A stretch of DNA of 64,000 nt from an uncultured Agrobacterium sp. (GTDB taxonomy: Bacteria > Pseudomonadota > Alphaproteobacteria > Rhizobiales > Rhizobiaceae), in contig CAJYTK010000017.1 of the NCBI GenBank assembly GCA_913777615.1, positions 62,001 to 126,000 of the forward strand, written 5' to 3'. Shown here one piece after another: positions 16,553 to 27,296 of the stretch. A program made the translations under genes and the position numbers. The notes under the pieces are model-generated. The model was not told the DNA's origin. It searched no databases and saw only the letters and a program-made list of their open reading frames with translations. The stretch's first letter is position 1. Every line of letters begins with the position of its first letter.

Positions 16553-17410
16553 ATGAGCAACACCCCGTCGCAAAGCGGATGGAAGTGGCGGCAGTCCAGC
16601 GTCTTGCCAGGCTTCGGCCTGACGCTCGGCTACACGATTACCTATCTCTTTCTCATTATTCTGATTCCTCTTGGTGGGCTCATCTGGTCCACCGCCCATC
16701 TCGGTTTCGCCGAGTTCCTCGCCATTGCGACCGACAGCAGAACCTTGAATGCGCTACGCATCAGCTTTGGCACGGCCTTCCTGGCAGCCTTGGTCAATGC
16801 CTTTTTCGGCGTCATCATCGCTTGGGTGCTGGTCCGCTATCGCTTTCCTGGTCGGCGCTTTATCGATGCGATCGTGGATCTGCCCTTCGCTCTGCCGACT
16901 GCGGTGGCAGGCATCTCGCTGACGACACTTTATTCCAATCGAGGTTGGATCGGCTCGCTGTTCGAACCGCTCGGTATCAAGATCGCCTTTACGCCGCTCG
17001 GCATCGTCATTGCGCTGATCTTCATCGGGCTACCCTTCGTCGTACGCACGGTGCAGCCCGTCATGGAAGAAATCGACCGGCAGGTTGAGGAGGTTGCGGC
17101 TACACTCGGGGCCAACCGTTTCCAGACGATCACGCGCATACTTCTGCCGGGTCTAGTGCCGGCAATTCTCACAGGCTTTGCGCTCGCTTTTGCCCGTGGC
17201 GTTGGTGAATATGGCTCCGTCATCTTCATTGCCGGCAATATCCCTTATGTTTCGGAGATTGCGCCGCTTCTCATCGTCATCAGACTTGAGGAGTTCAACT
17301 ATGCGGGCGCAACCGGTATCGCCACAATCATGCTGATCATTTCCTTCGCCATGCTTTTCGTCATCAATCTCATTCAGGCCTGGAGCCGCAAGAGGTACGG
17401 TTATGCCTGA
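16553..17410 (+). CDS. cysT: Sulfate ABC transporter permease CysT
   Basis: A 285-residue inner-membrane permease (CysT, also called CysU) with about six spans. The ABC-permease coupling motif lies near residues 180-210 ([20 protein letters not shown]). It forms the translocation pore with CysW. The next gene starts eight bases before its stop, showing tight coupling. The start at 16553 follows GGAGCCTCG. Confidence 0.94.
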   Translation: MSNTPSQSGWKWRQSSVLPGFGLTLGYTITYLFLIILIPLGGLIWSTAHLGFAEFLAIATDSRTLNALRISFGTAFLAALVNAFFGVIIAWVLVRYRFPGRRFIDAIVDLPFALPTAVAGISLTTLYSNRGWIGSLFEPLGIKIAFTPLGIVIALIFIGLPFVVRTVQPVMEEIDRQVEEVAATLGANRFQTITRILLPGLVPAILTGFALAFARGVGEYGSVIFIAGNIPYVSEIAPLLIVIRLEEFNYAGATGIATIMLIISFAMLFVINLIQAWSRKRYGYA

Positions 17411-18275
17411 CACAGCGCAGTCCGTTTCTTCAAAGCCGTTCCGAGACCCCGCAAGCGAGGGTCTGCCCGCCAAGATTTCGCTTTTTCTCGTTGCCTTTCT
17501 GTTTCTCGCGCTCTTCCTCGTCATGCCTCTGGTGGCGGTCTTCTTCGAAGCCTTCCGCAAAGGCACGGGCGCGTTCTGGGAAGCGATCGTCGAGCCGGAC
17601 GCACTCTCGGCCATTCGTCTCACCCTTCTCGTGGCTGCCATTTCCGTGCCGCTCAACCTCATCTTCGGGGTTGCTGCTGCCTGGGCCGTCGCCAAGTTTG
17701 AGTTCAAGGGTAAGGCGTTTCTCATCACGCTCATCGATCTGCCATTTTCCATCTCGCCGGTCATTTCCGGCCTGGTCTATGTGATCCTGTTTTCCTCACA
17801 CAGCGTGCTGGGGCCGTGGCTGAAGAGCTACGGCATTGAAATTCTCTTTGCCGTACCTGGCATCGTGCTCGCCACGATCTTCGTCACCTTTCCCTTCGTC
17901 GCCCGCGAACTGATCCCGCTGATGCAGGATCAAGGGACCGGCGATGAGGAGGCGGCCATTTCACTTGGCGCGTCGGGCTGGCAAACCTTCTGGTATGTGA
18001 CGCTGCCCAACATCAAATGGGGTCTGCTGTATGGCGTGCTTCTCTGCAACGCCCGCGCCATGGGGGAATTCGGAGCCGTATCGGTCGTGTCAGGCCACAT
18101 TCGTGGAGAGACCAACACCATGCCGCTCCATGTCGAGATTCTTTATAACGAGTACAATATCGGTGCTGCTTTCGCCGTTGCCACGCTGCTGGCAGGGCTT
18201 GCGCTCGTCACGCTTGTTCTCAAAACCATTCTCGAAATACGCTTTGGCGCGGGCAACGCTGCCGGCAAGCATTGA
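17403..18275 (+). CDS. cysW: Sulfate ABC transporter permease CysW
   Basis: A 290-residue second permease subunit with about six spans and the coupling-loop motif [20 protein letters not shown] near residues 182-201. The segment [19 protein letters not shown] is typical of CysW. It overlaps cysT by eight bases, with an AAGAGG ribosome binding site inside the end of cysT, and precedes cysA by eleven bases. Confidence 0.94.
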   Translation: MPDTAQSVSSKPFRDPASEGLPAKISLFLVAFLFLALFLVMPLVAVFFEAFRKGTGAFWEAIVEPDALSAIRLTLLVAAISVPLNLIFGVAAAWAVAKFEFKGKAFLITLIDLPFSISPVISGLVYVILFSSHSVLGPWLKSYGIEILFAVPGIVLATIFVTFPFVARELIPLMQDQGTGDEEAAISLGASGWQTFWYVTLPNIKWGLLYGVLLCNARAMGEFGAVSVVSGHIRGETNTMPLHVEILYNEYNIGAAFAVATLLAGLALVTLVLKTILEIRFGAGNAAGKH

Positions 18276-18286
18276 AGGGCATATCC

Positions 18287-19324
18287 ATGGAAGTGAAAGT
18301 TTCCGGTATCACCAAGCAGTTCGACCGCTTCCCGGCGTTGAATGACGTGTCGCTCAACATCCGCTCCGGCGAGTTGATTGCGCTGCTTGGACCCTCCGGC
18401 TCGGGCAAGACGACGCTTCTGCGTCTGATCGCAGGGTTGGAGCAGCCGACCAGAGGACAGATTTTTTTCGGCGATGAAGATGCTTCGCATCGCTCCGTTC
18501 AGGAGCGCAATGTCGGCTTCGTTTTCCAGCATTATGCTCTGTTTCGTCACATGACGGTGGCGGAAAATATTGCTTTCGGTCTGAAGGTGCGACCGTCTGC
18601 GACACGGCCGCCCAAGGCGGAAGTTCGCAAACGCGTCTCGGAACTGCTGGACATGGTGCATCTGTCCGGCCTGGAAAAGCGCTATCCCAACCAGCTATCC
18701 GGCGGCCAGCGTCAGCGTGTGGCGCTGGCGCGCGCCGTTGCCATCGAACCTCGGGTTCTTCTGCTGGATGAACCTTTCGGCGCTTTGGATGCCAAGGTCC
18801 GCAAGGAATTGCGCCGTTGGCTGCGCGAGTTTCACGACCGCACCGGTCATACCACCATCTTCGTCACCCATGACCAGGAAGAGGCCTTGGAACTGGCAGA
18901 CCGTGTGGTGGTGATGAGCCAGGGCAAGATCGAGCAGGTCGGTACGGCGGATGATGTTTACGATACGCCGAATTCTCCCTTCGTGTTCTCCTTCATTGGC
19001 GAATCCTCCAGTCTTCCGGTGAAAATTCGGGACGGAAATATCCTGTTTCAGGGAGAGGGCATCGGCATTGCCGAGACTGGACAGGGCGAGGGCGACCTGT
19101 TCTTCCGCCCGGAGGATGTGGCGCTGACGGACGAACGCGAAGCGCTCTACGGCAAGGTGACGACCTGTCGCCGGCTGGCAGGGACGCGCATCGCCGAAAT
19201 CGACATCGCCAATAATGGCCACGAGCCCTATCATCTGGAAATCGAGGTGCCGCTCGATGCATCCGTGTCGGTTGGCAACGACGTGCGCTTTCGTCCGACA
19301 CGTTGGCAAGTTTTTAGGAAGTAA
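18287..19324 (+). CDS. cysA: Sulfate/thiosulfate ABC transporter ATPase
   Basis: A 345-residue ATP-binding subunit. Walker A (GPSGSGKTT), signature ([14 protein letters not shown]), Walker B ([11 protein letters not shown]) and the switch histidine ([10 protein letters not shown]) are intact, with a C-terminal TOBE-type regulatory domain from about residue 235. I chose the ATG at 18287, with GAAGGG 8-13 bases upstream, rather than an in-frame TTG at 18272. Last gene of the operon, followed by a GC-rich hairpin. Confidence 0.95.
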   Translation: MEVKVSGITKQFDRFPALNDVSLNIRSGELIALLGPSGSGKTTLLRLIAGLEQPTRGQIFFGDEDASHRSVQERNVGFVFQHYALFRHMTVAENIAFGLKVRPSATRPPKAEVRKRVSELLDMVHLSGLEKRYPNQLSGGQRQRVALARAVAIEPRVLLLDEPFGALDAKVRKELRRWLREFHDRTGHTTIFVTHDQEEALELADRVVVMSQGKIEQVGTADDVYDTPNSPFVFSFIGESSSLPVKIRDGNILFQGEGIGIAETGQGEGDLFFRPEDVALTDEREALYGKVTTCRRLAGTRIAEIDIANNGHEPYHLEIEVPLDASVSVGNDVRFRPTRWQVFRK

Positions 19325-19339
19325 CAGGCAGAAACGGAA

Positions 19340-19363
19340 AAGGGCCGCTTTGAGCGGCCCTTC
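19340..19363 (+). terminator. Hairpin after cysA
   Basis: AAGGGCCGCT (19340-19349) and AGCGGCCCTT (19353-19362) form a perfect 10-bp stem with a three-base loop, 15 bases after the cysA stop. The following T run is short (TTCC), so termination may be partial or the stem may protect the mRNA end. Confidence 0.7.
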
Positions 19364-19424
19364 CATGAGTTTGGTCCTTGTTTCAGACCCGAAACGTTTC
19401 GCAACGCTTCGAAGGGAAGGCGGA

Positions 19425-19499
19425 TCAGGCCGAGGGCTGCCTCGTCAAAATCAAATCCTTTCCATTGCCTGCTACGAAGACCGAAATCTCACTAGACAT
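19425..19499 (-). CDS. Possible 24-residue leader or small peptide
   Basis: An ATG at 19497-19499 on the minus strand follows a very strong ribosome binding site (AAAGGAAGGTGATCC) and opens a 24-codon frame, MSSEISVFVAGNGKDLIL then TRQPSA, ending in TGA at 19425-19427. The product has no recognised relatives. A different frame stays open beyond the stop, so a single frameshift could have shortened a longer protein. The region from 19364 to 19678 holds nothing else I can support. Confidence 0.35.
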   Translation of the reverse strand: MSSEISVFVAGNGKDLILTRQPSA

Positions 19500-19678
19500 T
19501 GGATCACCTTCCTTTCTCTACGTTGAACATAGTATGAAGGTAATCCGATTCGCGCCGATTGCAAGGGGTCGCCCTTATATCGATGTTTTAATCCGAACAA
19601 GGCGCCATCGCCGATGAACGGCAGTGTCATGTCAGAAAAGCCGCGGGCTTCGCTGACGCTGACGCCAAGCAGCTGATA

Positions 19679-20683
19679 TCACTGACTAACTCGCATCACG
19701 ATCTTGCCGATGTGGCCGCTGCTTTCCATCAGTCGGTGGCCTTCCGCAACCTGATCGAAATCGATCACGTCATGAATGACAGGTGCCAATTTACCGCTTT
19801 CCAGCAGTGGCCAGACCTGCTCGACGAGCTCGTCACGAATGGCGCGCTTCTCGTCGCCGGTGCGCGGGCGCATGGTCGAGCCTGTCACGGTAAGGCGCTT
19901 GACCATGATGGGCCGCAGATCCACCTTTTCGGCGACGGTGCCGCCGAGGAATGCGATCATCGACAGGCAGCCATCCTTCGCAAGTGAGGCGATGTTTTTT
20001 TCGAAATAGGATGCGCCGATCATGTCGAGAATGACATCCACGCCCTTACCGCCGGTCGCTTCCTTGATGACGGCGGCGAAATCTTCCTCACGGTAGTTGA
20101 TCGCCCGCTTTGCACCGAGCTTCTCGCAGGCGGCGCATTTTTCCTTGGAGCCAGCGGTCGTGTAAACCTCGGCACCGAAAGCCTTGGCCAGTTGGATCGC
20201 CGTCGTGCCGATGCCGCTGCTGCCGCCGTGGATCAGGACACTCTCGCCTTCGGTCAAGCCAGCCATCTGGAAGAGATTGGCCCATACGGTAAAAAATGTT
20301 TCCGGCACGGCCGCGGCTTTGACCGCATCATAACCCGCGGGGAACGGCAGGGCCTGGCCCGCTGGCACCACGCAATATTCGGCGTAGCCGCCGCCATTGG
20401 CAAGTGCGCAGACCCGGTCGCCAATCTGGAAATCACTGACGCCTTCACCAAGTGCAACGACTTCTCCAGCGACCTCAAGGCCGAGAACCGGGCTTGCGTC
20501 TTTTGGTGCGGGGTAATTGCCCTGACGCTGCGCCACATCCGGCCGGTTTATGCCGGCAGCCTGCACCTTCACCAGCAGTTCTCCAGCTTTGGGTGAGGGC
20601 AGAGGCCCATTCGAGAACGTCATGACCTCGGGGCCGCCAAAGTTGGGCAGATCGACAAAACGCATGGTGGATGGCAGTGACAC
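19679..20683 (-). CDS. Zinc-type NAD(P)H quinone oxidoreductase (PIG3/QOR-like)
   Basis: A 334-residue medium-chain dehydrogenase/reductase of the quinone oxidoreductase group. It has the GroES-like N-terminal domain ([20 protein letters not shown]) and a Rossmann domain with [20 protein letters not shown]. The catalytic-zinc cysteines of alcohol dehydrogenases are absent, as in QOR and PIG3. It probably reduces quinones with NADPH. I chose a GTG at 20681-20683 because GAGGAGG lies seven bases upstream; the first ATG (20665) has no such site. Confidence 0.88.
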   Translation of the reverse strand: MSLPSTMRFVDLPNFGGPEVMTFSNGPLPSPKAGELLVKVQAAGINRPDVAQRQGNYPAPKDASPVLGLEVAGEVVALGEGVSDFQIGDRVCALANGGGYAEYCVVPAGQALPFPAGYDAVKAAAVPETFFTVWANLFQMAGLTEGESVLIHGGSSGIGTTAIQLAKAFGAEVYTTAGSKEKCAACEKLGAKRAINYREEDFAAVIKEATGGKGVDVILDMIGASYFEKNIASLAKDGCLSMIAFLGGTVAEKVDLRPIMVKRLTVTGSTMRPRTGDEKRAIRDELVEQVWPLLESGKLAPVIHDVIDFDQVAEGHRLMESSGHIGKIVMRVSQ

Positions 20684-20767
20684 GGGTGGCCTCCTCAAAG
20701 CTTGCTACTGTCAGCTAGACTTAGGTCACTTATGCGGATTAAAAAAGGAGACGTAATGCCGCTCCAG

Positions 20768-22567
20768 TCATTTCATCTCACCATGACTGTGGATGACGAG
20801 TCCGGTTTCGCTCTTCTTGGCGGCTTTCTTGATATTGGCAATCTCCGCGCCAATTCCGTCCGGGTTGCCGATCAACATGCCCTTGGGAAGTTGAACGACG
20901 CCAATCGAGCAACGTAGAAGGGCAAATTCCCTCTCATTGCCAAAGCGGTCGAAACCCTTGATCTGTCCTGCCAGCCGGTCTTCTTCCGAATAAAGGGCAA
21001 TGACATCGTCATGGAAGTCGCCGAGCAACCGCTCAAGAATTTCCGTTACCTCATCCGTCGTCCAGTCACGAACGCCGATGAAGAAATCGTCGCCGCCGAT
21101 ATGGCCAAGGAAACAGTCGCCGGAGAAGAAGTAGCGCTTCATCAGCGCCGAGAACAGGCTGATGGCGTGGTCGCCGACGTGGAAGCCATACTTGTCGTTG
21201 AACGGCTTGAAATTATCGAAATCGCAGTAGCAGAAGAAGCGATCCTCGTCGCTATCGCGGCAGGATTCCTCGATGAAGCCGCTGATCGCCCGGTTCCCCG
21301 GAAGTGCTGTCAACGGGTTTTGCTCCTGCGCCAGCTTCAACTGCTTTTCGTTGATGACCTTGATCAGCGATGCGGCGGAGACGACACCGACATAGCGCAT
21401 GTTTTCGGTGAGGATCACACAGGCGCTGCCGCCCATATTGGCGAAGATATTCATCAGCCGATCCGCATCTGCATCCAGCCCGACGATCGGCGCCCGATCA
21501 ACGAAGTGCGATATGGTTCTCTCATAGACCTTGTTCTTCAACAGGTCGCGGCCGAAGGGCTGATAGATGTATTCCTTCAAATGGTATTCGTTGATCACAC
21601 CGCGCGGCTCGCCATTGGCATTCAGAACCGGGAAGAAGGCCTGTTCCGGGTTGCGCCGGAACAATTCGAATACGCTGTCTATACTGTCGTTTTCATAAAC
21701 TGTGGGAAGATGTTCGATCTGGCGGCGGATCAGGATTTCATCCAGCGTCTGACGATTGCGGCGAGTGTCGCCCAGTAGTTGGAGATGGGGAAACGAGACG
21801 TGCAACTCTTTGACGAAAGTGGTCGGGCGGGACACGAACCAACCCTGGATGAGGTCCACACCCATTTCACGGCAGGTCAGGAACTCTCCTTCCGTCTCGA
21901 TGCCTTCCGCAATGACGCGCACGCCTAGCACATGGGCAATATTGACGATGTTCTTGACCATGTGCCGTTTGCGCGGATTTCGCTCAACGTCCTGAATGAA
22001 GTAACGATCGATCTTCAGGTAATCGACATCGAAATCGCAAAGCAATTTCATTTCGCCATGGCCAACACCGAAATCATCGATGGCCAGCTTGAAGCCTTCC
22101 TTGCGCATACGGTCGATGAGCGCGCCGAACTCTGGGACGCTGGTATTGTCGAAGCGTTCTGAAAGCTCGAAGCAAATGGAAGAGGGAGGGATTTTGGCCT
22201 GCGTCAGCTGTTCCAGAAGCTTGTCCAGAATGATGTCGCCGTGACGGATCAGGCGTACGTCCAGGTTGAGAAACAATGTGGCAGAGGAGCAGTCCGGAAG
22301 GGTGGAAAATTTCGCAAGCGCGCGGCTGGCGATCATCTTCTCCAGCTCGACGAGTTGTCCCTCGGCTTCCACATGATCCAGCAGCTCGATCGGGTTGGCA
22401 AAACCGATGCGCTCATGACCGCGCATCAGAGATTCATATCCGAATACTGACCCAGTCGTCGTCTCAACTATGGGCTGGAAGGCACACTCGAGAACGAGCT
22501 TGGCCATTGAAATCATCTGACCGCTGGCAAACCGTCTGACGACATTCTGCTCGGCACTGCTCGACAT
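20768..22567 (-). CDS. Cyclic-di-GMP protein with EAL-CBS-GGDEF order
   Basis: A 599-residue cytosolic protein with an EAL domain (about 25-250), a CBS pair (about 270-390) and a GGDEF domain (about 420-590). The EAL metal and catalytic residues look intact: YESLMRG, FLNLDV, FELSERF, AIDDFGVG, LKIDRYF, AEGIE and LIQGWF, so phosphodiesterase activity is likely. The GGDEF signature is GGDDF, which may or may not be active. The CBS pair could sense an adenine nucleotide. The start at 22565-22567 follows GGAGAAG at good spacing; an ATG at 22585 has none. Single gene. Confidence 0.9.
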   Translation of the reverse strand: MSSSAEQNVVRRFASGQMISMAKLVLECAFQPIVETTTGSVFGYESLMRGHERIGFANPIELLDHVEAEGQLVELEKMIASRALAKFSTLPDCSSATLFLNLDVRLIRHGDIILDKLLEQLTQAKIPPSSICFELSERFDNTSVPEFGALIDRMRKEGFKLAIDDFGVGHGEMKLLCDFDVDYLKIDRYFIQDVERNPRKRHMVKNIVNIAHVLGVRVIAEGIETEGEFLTCREMGVDLIQGWFVSRPTTFVKELHVSFPHLQLLGDTRRNRQTLDEILIRRQIEHLPTVYENDSIDSVFELFRRNPEQAFFPVLNANGEPRGVINEYHLKEYIYQPFGRDLLKNKVYERTISHFVDRAPIVGLDADADRLMNIFANMGGSACVILTENMRYVGVVSAASLIKVINEKQLKLAQEQNPLTALPGNRAISGFIEESCRDSDEDRFFCYCDFDNFKPFNDKYGFHVGDHAISLFSALMKRYFFSGDCFLGHIGGDDFFIGVRDWTTDEVTEILERLLGDFHDDVIALYSEEDRLAGQIKGFDRFGNEREFALLRCSIGVVQLPKGMLIGNPDGIGAEIANIKKAAKKSETGLVIHSHGEMK

Positions 22568-22752
22568 CACTTGCTTCTCCACCATTTCGGATCCGTTTAC
22601 GGCTTCGCCGGATCGTCTTTTTGGCAGGATTGTGGCGACAACTCCTCAATGAAAACTTTACGTGATGTGAAACTTCTATGACAGCTTAAACACTCGGTCT
22701 TATGCCGCACGTTCGGGTGATGATTGATACGTCCAAATGGGTGCGCTTGGCT

Positions 22753-22980
22753 TTAACGCCTCTGAGTGTTGTGGAAAGCGTAAAGCTCCGCCACATTGAC
22801 GCTTTCGCCATCCATTCTAGCCGCGGTGGCAATCCCCCGCCTTTCTCTTTGGTGCGTGTCCCCCCAGAGCTTCAGAGCCGCGCGGACGACTTCGCTGCTG
22901 GATGCATAGGCACCGGATGCTACTGCCTCGTGGAGTTGGGCAGCCTGTTCCGGAGAGATCGATACGGTCAATACTGGCAT
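22753..22980 (-). CDS. parD: ParD-like antitoxin without a visible toxin partner
   Basis: A 75-residue ribbon-helix-helix protein: MPVLTVSISPEQAAQLHEAV gives the DNA-binding strand and helix, followed by SGAYASSSEVVRAALKLWGD, the typical ParD second helix. The start at 22978-22980 has a GGGAGGAC site. In type II modules parE normally overlaps or follows parD; here nothing follows within about 180 bases before the EAL gene and no ParE-like frame lies upstream. It may be an orphan regulator or the remnant of a broken toxin-antitoxin pair. Confidence 0.75.
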   Translation of the reverse strand: MPVLTVSISPEQAAQLHEAVASGAYASSSEVVRAALKLWGDTHQRERRGIATAARMDGESVNVAELYAFHNTQRR

Positions 22981-23247
22981 AGTGGTCCTCCCGATTACCA
23001 AGCTGCGGATTTTTCCGTCAACCGTATGAGCCTCCACGCTGAGGCGATCGAGGCAAAGTCGATCTGTCAGTCGCATGGTGGAGGTATTTATGAACGCAAG
23101 GCACGTGCATCGGTTCCAAACGAGGCATCATTTGCGCGACGAATGACGGCCTCACGAGGCCTGTCTGGTCTGCCAACTTCACTGCAGTCTTAAAGCCAAA
23201 GCGCATGCTCGCCTTGACATGGCGCAAAGAACACCGAGACCTCGAAT

Positions 23248-23279
23248 TTATTATTGATTGACTGATCAATCAATAATAA
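23248..23279. promoter_or_regulatory. BetI operator (14-bp perfect inverted repeat)
   Basis: TTATTATTGATTGA (23248-23261) and TCAATCAATAATAA (23266-23279) are exact reverse complements around a CTGA spacer, ending 24 bases before betI. BetI is known to bind TTGATTGA/TCAATCAA-type palindromes and to release them when choline is present, so this is the expected autoregulatory operator of betIBA. Confidence 0.88.
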
Positions 23280-23303
23280 ACAGATCACCTAAGGAGATCG
23301 CTG

Positions 23304-23915
23304 ATGCCTAAGGTTGGAATGGAGCCGCTGCGGCGAAAGGCGCTGGTCGATGCAGCTCTTCGCACTATAGGTCACCATGGTTCGCTGAATGTGACGATGT
23401 CGGACATCGCTCGGGAAGCGGGCGTATCCGCCGCGCTTGCGCACCATTATTTCGGCAGCAAGCAACAGCTCTTGCTGGAAACGATCCGCAGCCTGCTGCG
23501 CGATCTGAGACGCGATGCAGTCGCGGCCCTGATGCGTGCCTCCGGACCGCGCGAGCGTCTGAGCGCCATCGTGCGCGTCTCGTTTCAAAGCGATCAGTTC
23601 ACCCAGGAAACCGTTGCCGCATGGCTCGCCTTTTATGTGGAGGCGCAACGTTCCGAAGAAACCCGCAGGCTTCTTGTCCTCTATGCCAAGCGCCTTCGCT
23701 CGAACATCATGTATAGTCTTTCCCGCCTTTGCCCGCCGGACGATGCGGCGCGGATCGCGGAAGGGGCCGCAGCCCTCATTGACGGGCTCTATATTCGCCA
23801 CAGCCTGCAAGCGGCACCGTTGGGAATCTCCGCAGCGCCAGCCCTGGTCGAAGATTATTTCGACATGCAGTTGAAACGCTTTTCAGACAACAAGACGTCC
23901 ACCCGACATCTTTGA
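23304..23915 (+). CDS. betI: Choline-responsive TetR-family repressor BetI
   Basis: A 203-residue TetR-type repressor. The helix-turn-helix is [20 protein letters not shown]-like (residues about 33-52) and the BetI ligand region includes [20 protein letters not shown]. It represses betIBA until choline binds. The ATG at 23304 follows AAGGAG. It is preceded by the palindromic operator and followed ten bases later by betB. Confidence 0.95.
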   Translation: MPKVGMEPLRRKALVDAALRTIGHHGSLNVTMSDIAREAGVSAALAHHYFGSKQQLLLETIRSLLRDLRRDAVAALMRASGPRERLSAIVRVSFQSDQFTQETVAAWLAFYVEAQRSEETRRLLVLYAKRLRSNIMYSLSRLCPPDDAARIAEGAAALIDGLYIRHSLQAAPLGISAAPALVEDYFDMQLKRFSDNKTSTRHL

Positions 23916-23925
23916 GGACATGATC

Positions 23926-25395
23926 ATGACTTTGAAAGCCCAACCCAAAGCCTCGCATTTCATCGATGGCGACTATGTTGAAGACGAGAGCGGTACTCTG
24001 ATCGAAAGCATCTATCCGGCCACCGGCGAAGTCATCGCACGCCTTCACGCGGCAACGCCTGCCATCGTTGAGCGAGCGATCGCTTCGGCCAAGCGCGCGC
24101 AGAAAGAGTGGGCCGCGGTGAGCCCGACGGCGCGCGGACGTATTCTGCGCCGCGCCGCTGACATCATGCGCGAGCGCAACCAAGAGCTTTCCGAACTGGA
24201 AACGCTCGACACGGGCAAACCAATCCAGGAAACCATCGTCGCCGACCCGACGTCCGGGGCGGATTCCTTTGAATTCTTCGGCGGTATAGCCCCATCCGCT
24301 TTGAACGGCGACTACATCCCGCTCGGCGGCGATTTTGCCTATACCAAGCGTGTTCCCCTGGGTGTCTGCGTTGGAATCGGTGCCTGGAACTATCCGCAAC
24401 AGATTGCGTGCTGGAAGGCTGCTCCCGCGCTTGTTGCGGGCAATGCCATGGTGTTCAAGCCGTCTGAAAATACACCGCTCGGTGCGTTGAAGATTGCTGA
24501 AATCCTCATCGAGGCGGGACTGCCGAAAGGGATCTTCAACGTCATCCAGGGCGACCGCGACACCGGCCCTCTGCTCGTCAACCATCCAGATGTCGCCAAG
24601 GTATCGCTGACCGGATCGGTGCCGACGGGCCGCAAGGTTGCCGCGGCCGCTGCGGGGCACTTGAAGCATGTGACGATGGAACTCGGCGGCAAGTCGCCGC
24701 TCATCGTTTTTGATGACGCCGACATCGAAAGTGCAGTCGGCGGCGCGATGCTTGGCAATTTCTACTCTTCGGGCCAGGTTTGCTCCAATGGGACGCGCGT
24801 CTTCGTCCAGCGCGGCGCAAAGCAGCGCTTCCTCGACAATCTGAAAAGCCGCACCGACGCCATGGTCATCGGAGACCCTATGAATGAGGCCACCCAGATC
24901 GGCCCGCTCGTCTCCAAAGCGCAGCAGGAAAAGGTGCTGGCCTATATGGAAAAGGGCAAGGCGGAAGGCGCAACACTCGTCACCGGCGGTGGCATCCCCA
25001 ACAACGTGTCCGGCCAAGGCTTCTACGTCCAGCCCACGGTCTTTGCCGATGTTAAGGACGGCATGACGATTGCCCGCGAGGAAATTTTCGGACCGGTGAT
25101 GTGCGTGCTGGATTTCGATGACGAGGACGAGGTCATCGCGCGTGCCAATGCCACGGAGTTCGGCCTGGCAGGCGGCGTTTTCACTGCGGATCTGTCACGC
25201 GCGCATCGCGTCGTCGATCAGCTGGAAGCCGGAACTCTCTGGATCAACACCTATAATCTGTGCCCGGTCGAAATGCCGTTCGGCGGCTCCAAGCAATCCG
25301 GCTTTGGTCGAGAAAACTCGGCGGCAGCCCTCAATCATTATAGCGAGTTGAAGACGGTCTACGTATCGACCGGCAAAGTCGAAGCTCCGTATTGA
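23926..25395 (+). CDS. betB: Betaine aldehyde dehydrogenase
   Basis: A 489-residue NAD-dependent aldehyde dehydrogenase that converts betaine aldehyde to glycine betaine. The active-site glutamate ([11 protein letters not shown]) and cysteine ([14 protein letters not shown]) are present, as are [18 protein letters not shown] and the C-terminal [15 protein letters not shown]. The second of two close ATGs (23926) is preferred because GAGGAC lies seven bases upstream. Second gene of betIBA. Confidence 0.95.
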   Translation: MTLKAQPKASHFIDGDYVEDESGTLIESIYPATGEVIARLHAATPAIVERAIASAKRAQKEWAAVSPTARGRILRRAADIMRERNQELSELETLDTGKPIQETIVADPTSGADSFEFFGGIAPSALNGDYIPLGGDFAYTKRVPLGVCVGIGAWNYPQQIACWKAAPALVAGNAMVFKPSENTPLGALKIAEILIEAGLPKGIFNVIQGDRDTGPLLVNHPDVAKVSLTGSVPTGRKVAAAAAGHLKHVTMELGGKSPLIVFDDADIESAVGGAMLGNFYSSGQVCSNGTRVFVQRGAKQRFLDNLKSRTDAMVIGDPMNEATQIGPLVSKAQQEKVLAYMEKGKAEGATLVTGGGIPNNVSGQGFYVQPTVFADVKDGMTIAREEIFGPVMCVLDFDDEDEVIARANATEFGLAGGVFTADLSRAHRVVDQLEAGTLWINTYNLCPVEMPFGGSKQSGFGRENSAAALNHYSELKTVYVSTGKVEAPY

Positions 25396-25483
25396 TCAGA
25401 TACCTCCCTAGCAGGGGAGTGACCAATCGGTCCCGTTAGCCCGCGCTTGTTAAGCAGGGTATCGCCACCTAGAGAGATAACAG

Positions 25484-27136
25484 ATGCAGCAGGCAGATTT
25501 TGTCATTGTCGGTTCCGGGTCCGCTGGCTCAGCCATGGCCTATCGTCTATCGGAAGACGGTAAGTATTCTGTCATCGTCATCGAGGCTGGCGGATCGGAT
25601 TTCGGTCCTTTCATCCAGATGCCGGCAGCACTTGCATGGCCGATGAGCATGAAGCGCTACAATTGGGGCTATCTCTCCGAGCCTGAGCCCAATCTTAACA
25701 ACCGCCGCATCACCGCTCCACGCGGCAAGGTCATCGGCGGATCGTCTTCTATCAACGGTCTGGTTTATGTTCGTGGCCATGCCGAAGACTTCAACCGCTG
25801 GGAGGAACTCGGAGCACAGGGCTGGGCCTATGCGGATGTTCTACCATACTTCAAGCGCATGGAGCATAGCCATGGCGGCGAGGCAGGTTGGCGCGGCACG
25901 GATGGGCCTCTTCATGTTCAGCGCGGTCCGGTCAAGAACCCGCTGTTTCATGCCTTCATCCAAGCGGGTGCCCAGGCCGGGTTTGAGCTAACGGACGATT
26001 ATAACGGCTCCAAGCAGGAGGGTTTCGGCCTGATGGAGCAGACGATCCATGATGGTCGTCGCTGGTCTGCCGCAAACGCCTATCTGAGACCCGCTCTTAA
26101 ACGCGGCAATGTTACGCTGGTGCATGGCTTCGCCCGAAAGATCGTGATCGAAAACGGTCGTGCAACAGGCGTCGAGATCGAACGAAAAGGCGTGGTCGAG
26201 ACGATCACGGCCAATCGTGAGGTCATCATCTCCGCCTCGTCCTTCAATTCTCCAAAACTGCTGATGCTGTCGGGCATCGGTCCGGCACAGCATCTCCAGG
26301 ATATGGGCATCGACGTAAAAGTGGATCGCCCGGGCGTCGGCGCCAATCTTCAGGACCACATGGAGTTTTATTTCCAGCAGGTCTCCACCAAGCCCGTATC
26401 GCTCTACTCGTGGCTGCCGTGGTTTTGGCAGGGTGTGGCGGGTGCGCAGTGGCTTATGACCAAGGGCGGACTTGGTGCCTCCAACCAGTTCGAAGCTTGC
26501 GCCTTCCTCCGCTCGGCACCCGGATTGAAGCAGCCCGATATCCAGTTCCACTTTCTGCCCGTTGCCATCTCCTATGATGGCAAGGCGGCGGCGAAGAGCC
26601 ACGGTTTCCAGGTGCATGTGGGCTACAACCTGTCGAAGTCGCGCGGCAATGTTACGCTTCGCTCTTCCGATCCGAAGGACGACCCAGTGATCCGCTTCAA
26701 CTATATGAGTGAAGCCGAAGACTGGGAAAAGTTCCGCCGTTGCGTGCGTCTCACCCGTGAGATCTTCAGCCAGAAGGCGTTTGACGAATTTCGCGGCCCG
26801 GAAATCCAGCCGGGCGAAAAGGTCCAGTCGGATGCGGAGATCGATGCGTTCCTTCGCGAACATCTGGAAAGCGCCTACCATCCCTGTGGCACCTGCCGCA
26901 TGGGTGCCAAGGACGATCCGTTATCCGTTGTAGATCCGGAGTGTCGCGTCATCGGGATCGATGGACTGCGCGTGGCCGATAGCTCCATTTTTCCGCATGT
27001 GACCTATGGCAACCTCAATGCACCGTCGATCATGACGGGAGAAAAAGCCGCAGACCACATTCTGGGAAGGCAACCACTGCCGCGCTCCAACCAGGAGCCC
27101 TGGGTCAATCCACGTGCCGAGGTAAGCGATCGATAA
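25484..27136 (+). CDS. betA: Choline dehydrogenase
   Basis: A 550-residue GMC-family flavoenzyme that oxidises choline to betaine aldehyde. The FAD motif is [20 protein letters not shown] at the N-terminus, the GMC signatures are [18 protein letters not shown] and [15 protein letters not shown], and the catalytic histidines lie in [12 protein letters not shown] and [18 protein letters not shown]. It is loosely membrane associated in relatives. It ends the operon, 88 bases after betB. There is no betC (choline sulfatase) between betI and betB, unlike Sinorhizobium meliloti. Confidence 0.95.
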   Translation: MQQADFVIVGSGSAGSAMAYRLSEDGKYSVIVIEAGGSDFGPFIQMPAALAWPMSMKRYNWGYLSEPEPNLNNRRITAPRGKVIGGSSSINGLVYVRGHAEDFNRWEELGAQGWAYADVLPYFKRMEHSHGGEAGWRGTDGPLHVQRGPVKNPLFHAFIQAGAQAGFELTDDYNGSKQEGFGLMEQTIHDGRRWSAANAYLRPALKRGNVTLVHGFARKIVIENGRATGVEIERKGVVETITANREVIISASSFNSPKLLMLSGIGPAQHLQDMGIDVKVDRPGVGANLQDHMEFYFQQVSTKPVSLYSWLPWFWQGVAGAQWLMTKGGLGASNQFEACAFLRSAPGLKQPDIQFHFLPVAISYDGKAAAKSHGFQVHVGYNLSKSRGNVTLRSSDPKDDPVIRFNYMSEAEDWEKFRRCVRLTREIFSQKAFDEFRGPEIQPGEKVQSDAEIDAFLREHLESAYHPCGTCRMGAKDDPLSVVDPECRVIGIDGLRVADSSIFPHVTYGNLNAPSIMTGEKAADHILGRQPLPRSNQEPWVNPRAEVSDR

Positions 27137-27296
27137 GGGGGGCCATGAGGCCAGTTTCTACTCAAGGCGGAACCGTCTCCGTATGATCGAGAGCGGGCCG
27201 TAAAATGCCTTTGCATGGCATTTGTCAAAGACATGGTTGCAATCGAGGCCTTCGGGACCGATAAGAAACCAAGCTTTTGAAATGCAGAAATTTGCC

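Noticed and set aside
22570-22752. parE toxin gene next to parD
   Set aside because: The short space holds no frame with ParE features, and it is mostly the leader of the EAL gene.
23776-25017. Long open frame (413 codons) antisense to betB
   Set aside because: It lies wholly opposite betI/betB, has no ribosome binding site and no family motif; high-GC genes often leave such open antisense frames.
25988-26881. Long open frame antisense to betA
   Set aside because: Composition is that of a reverse-strand shadow of the GMC dehydrogenase; no supporting start signal.
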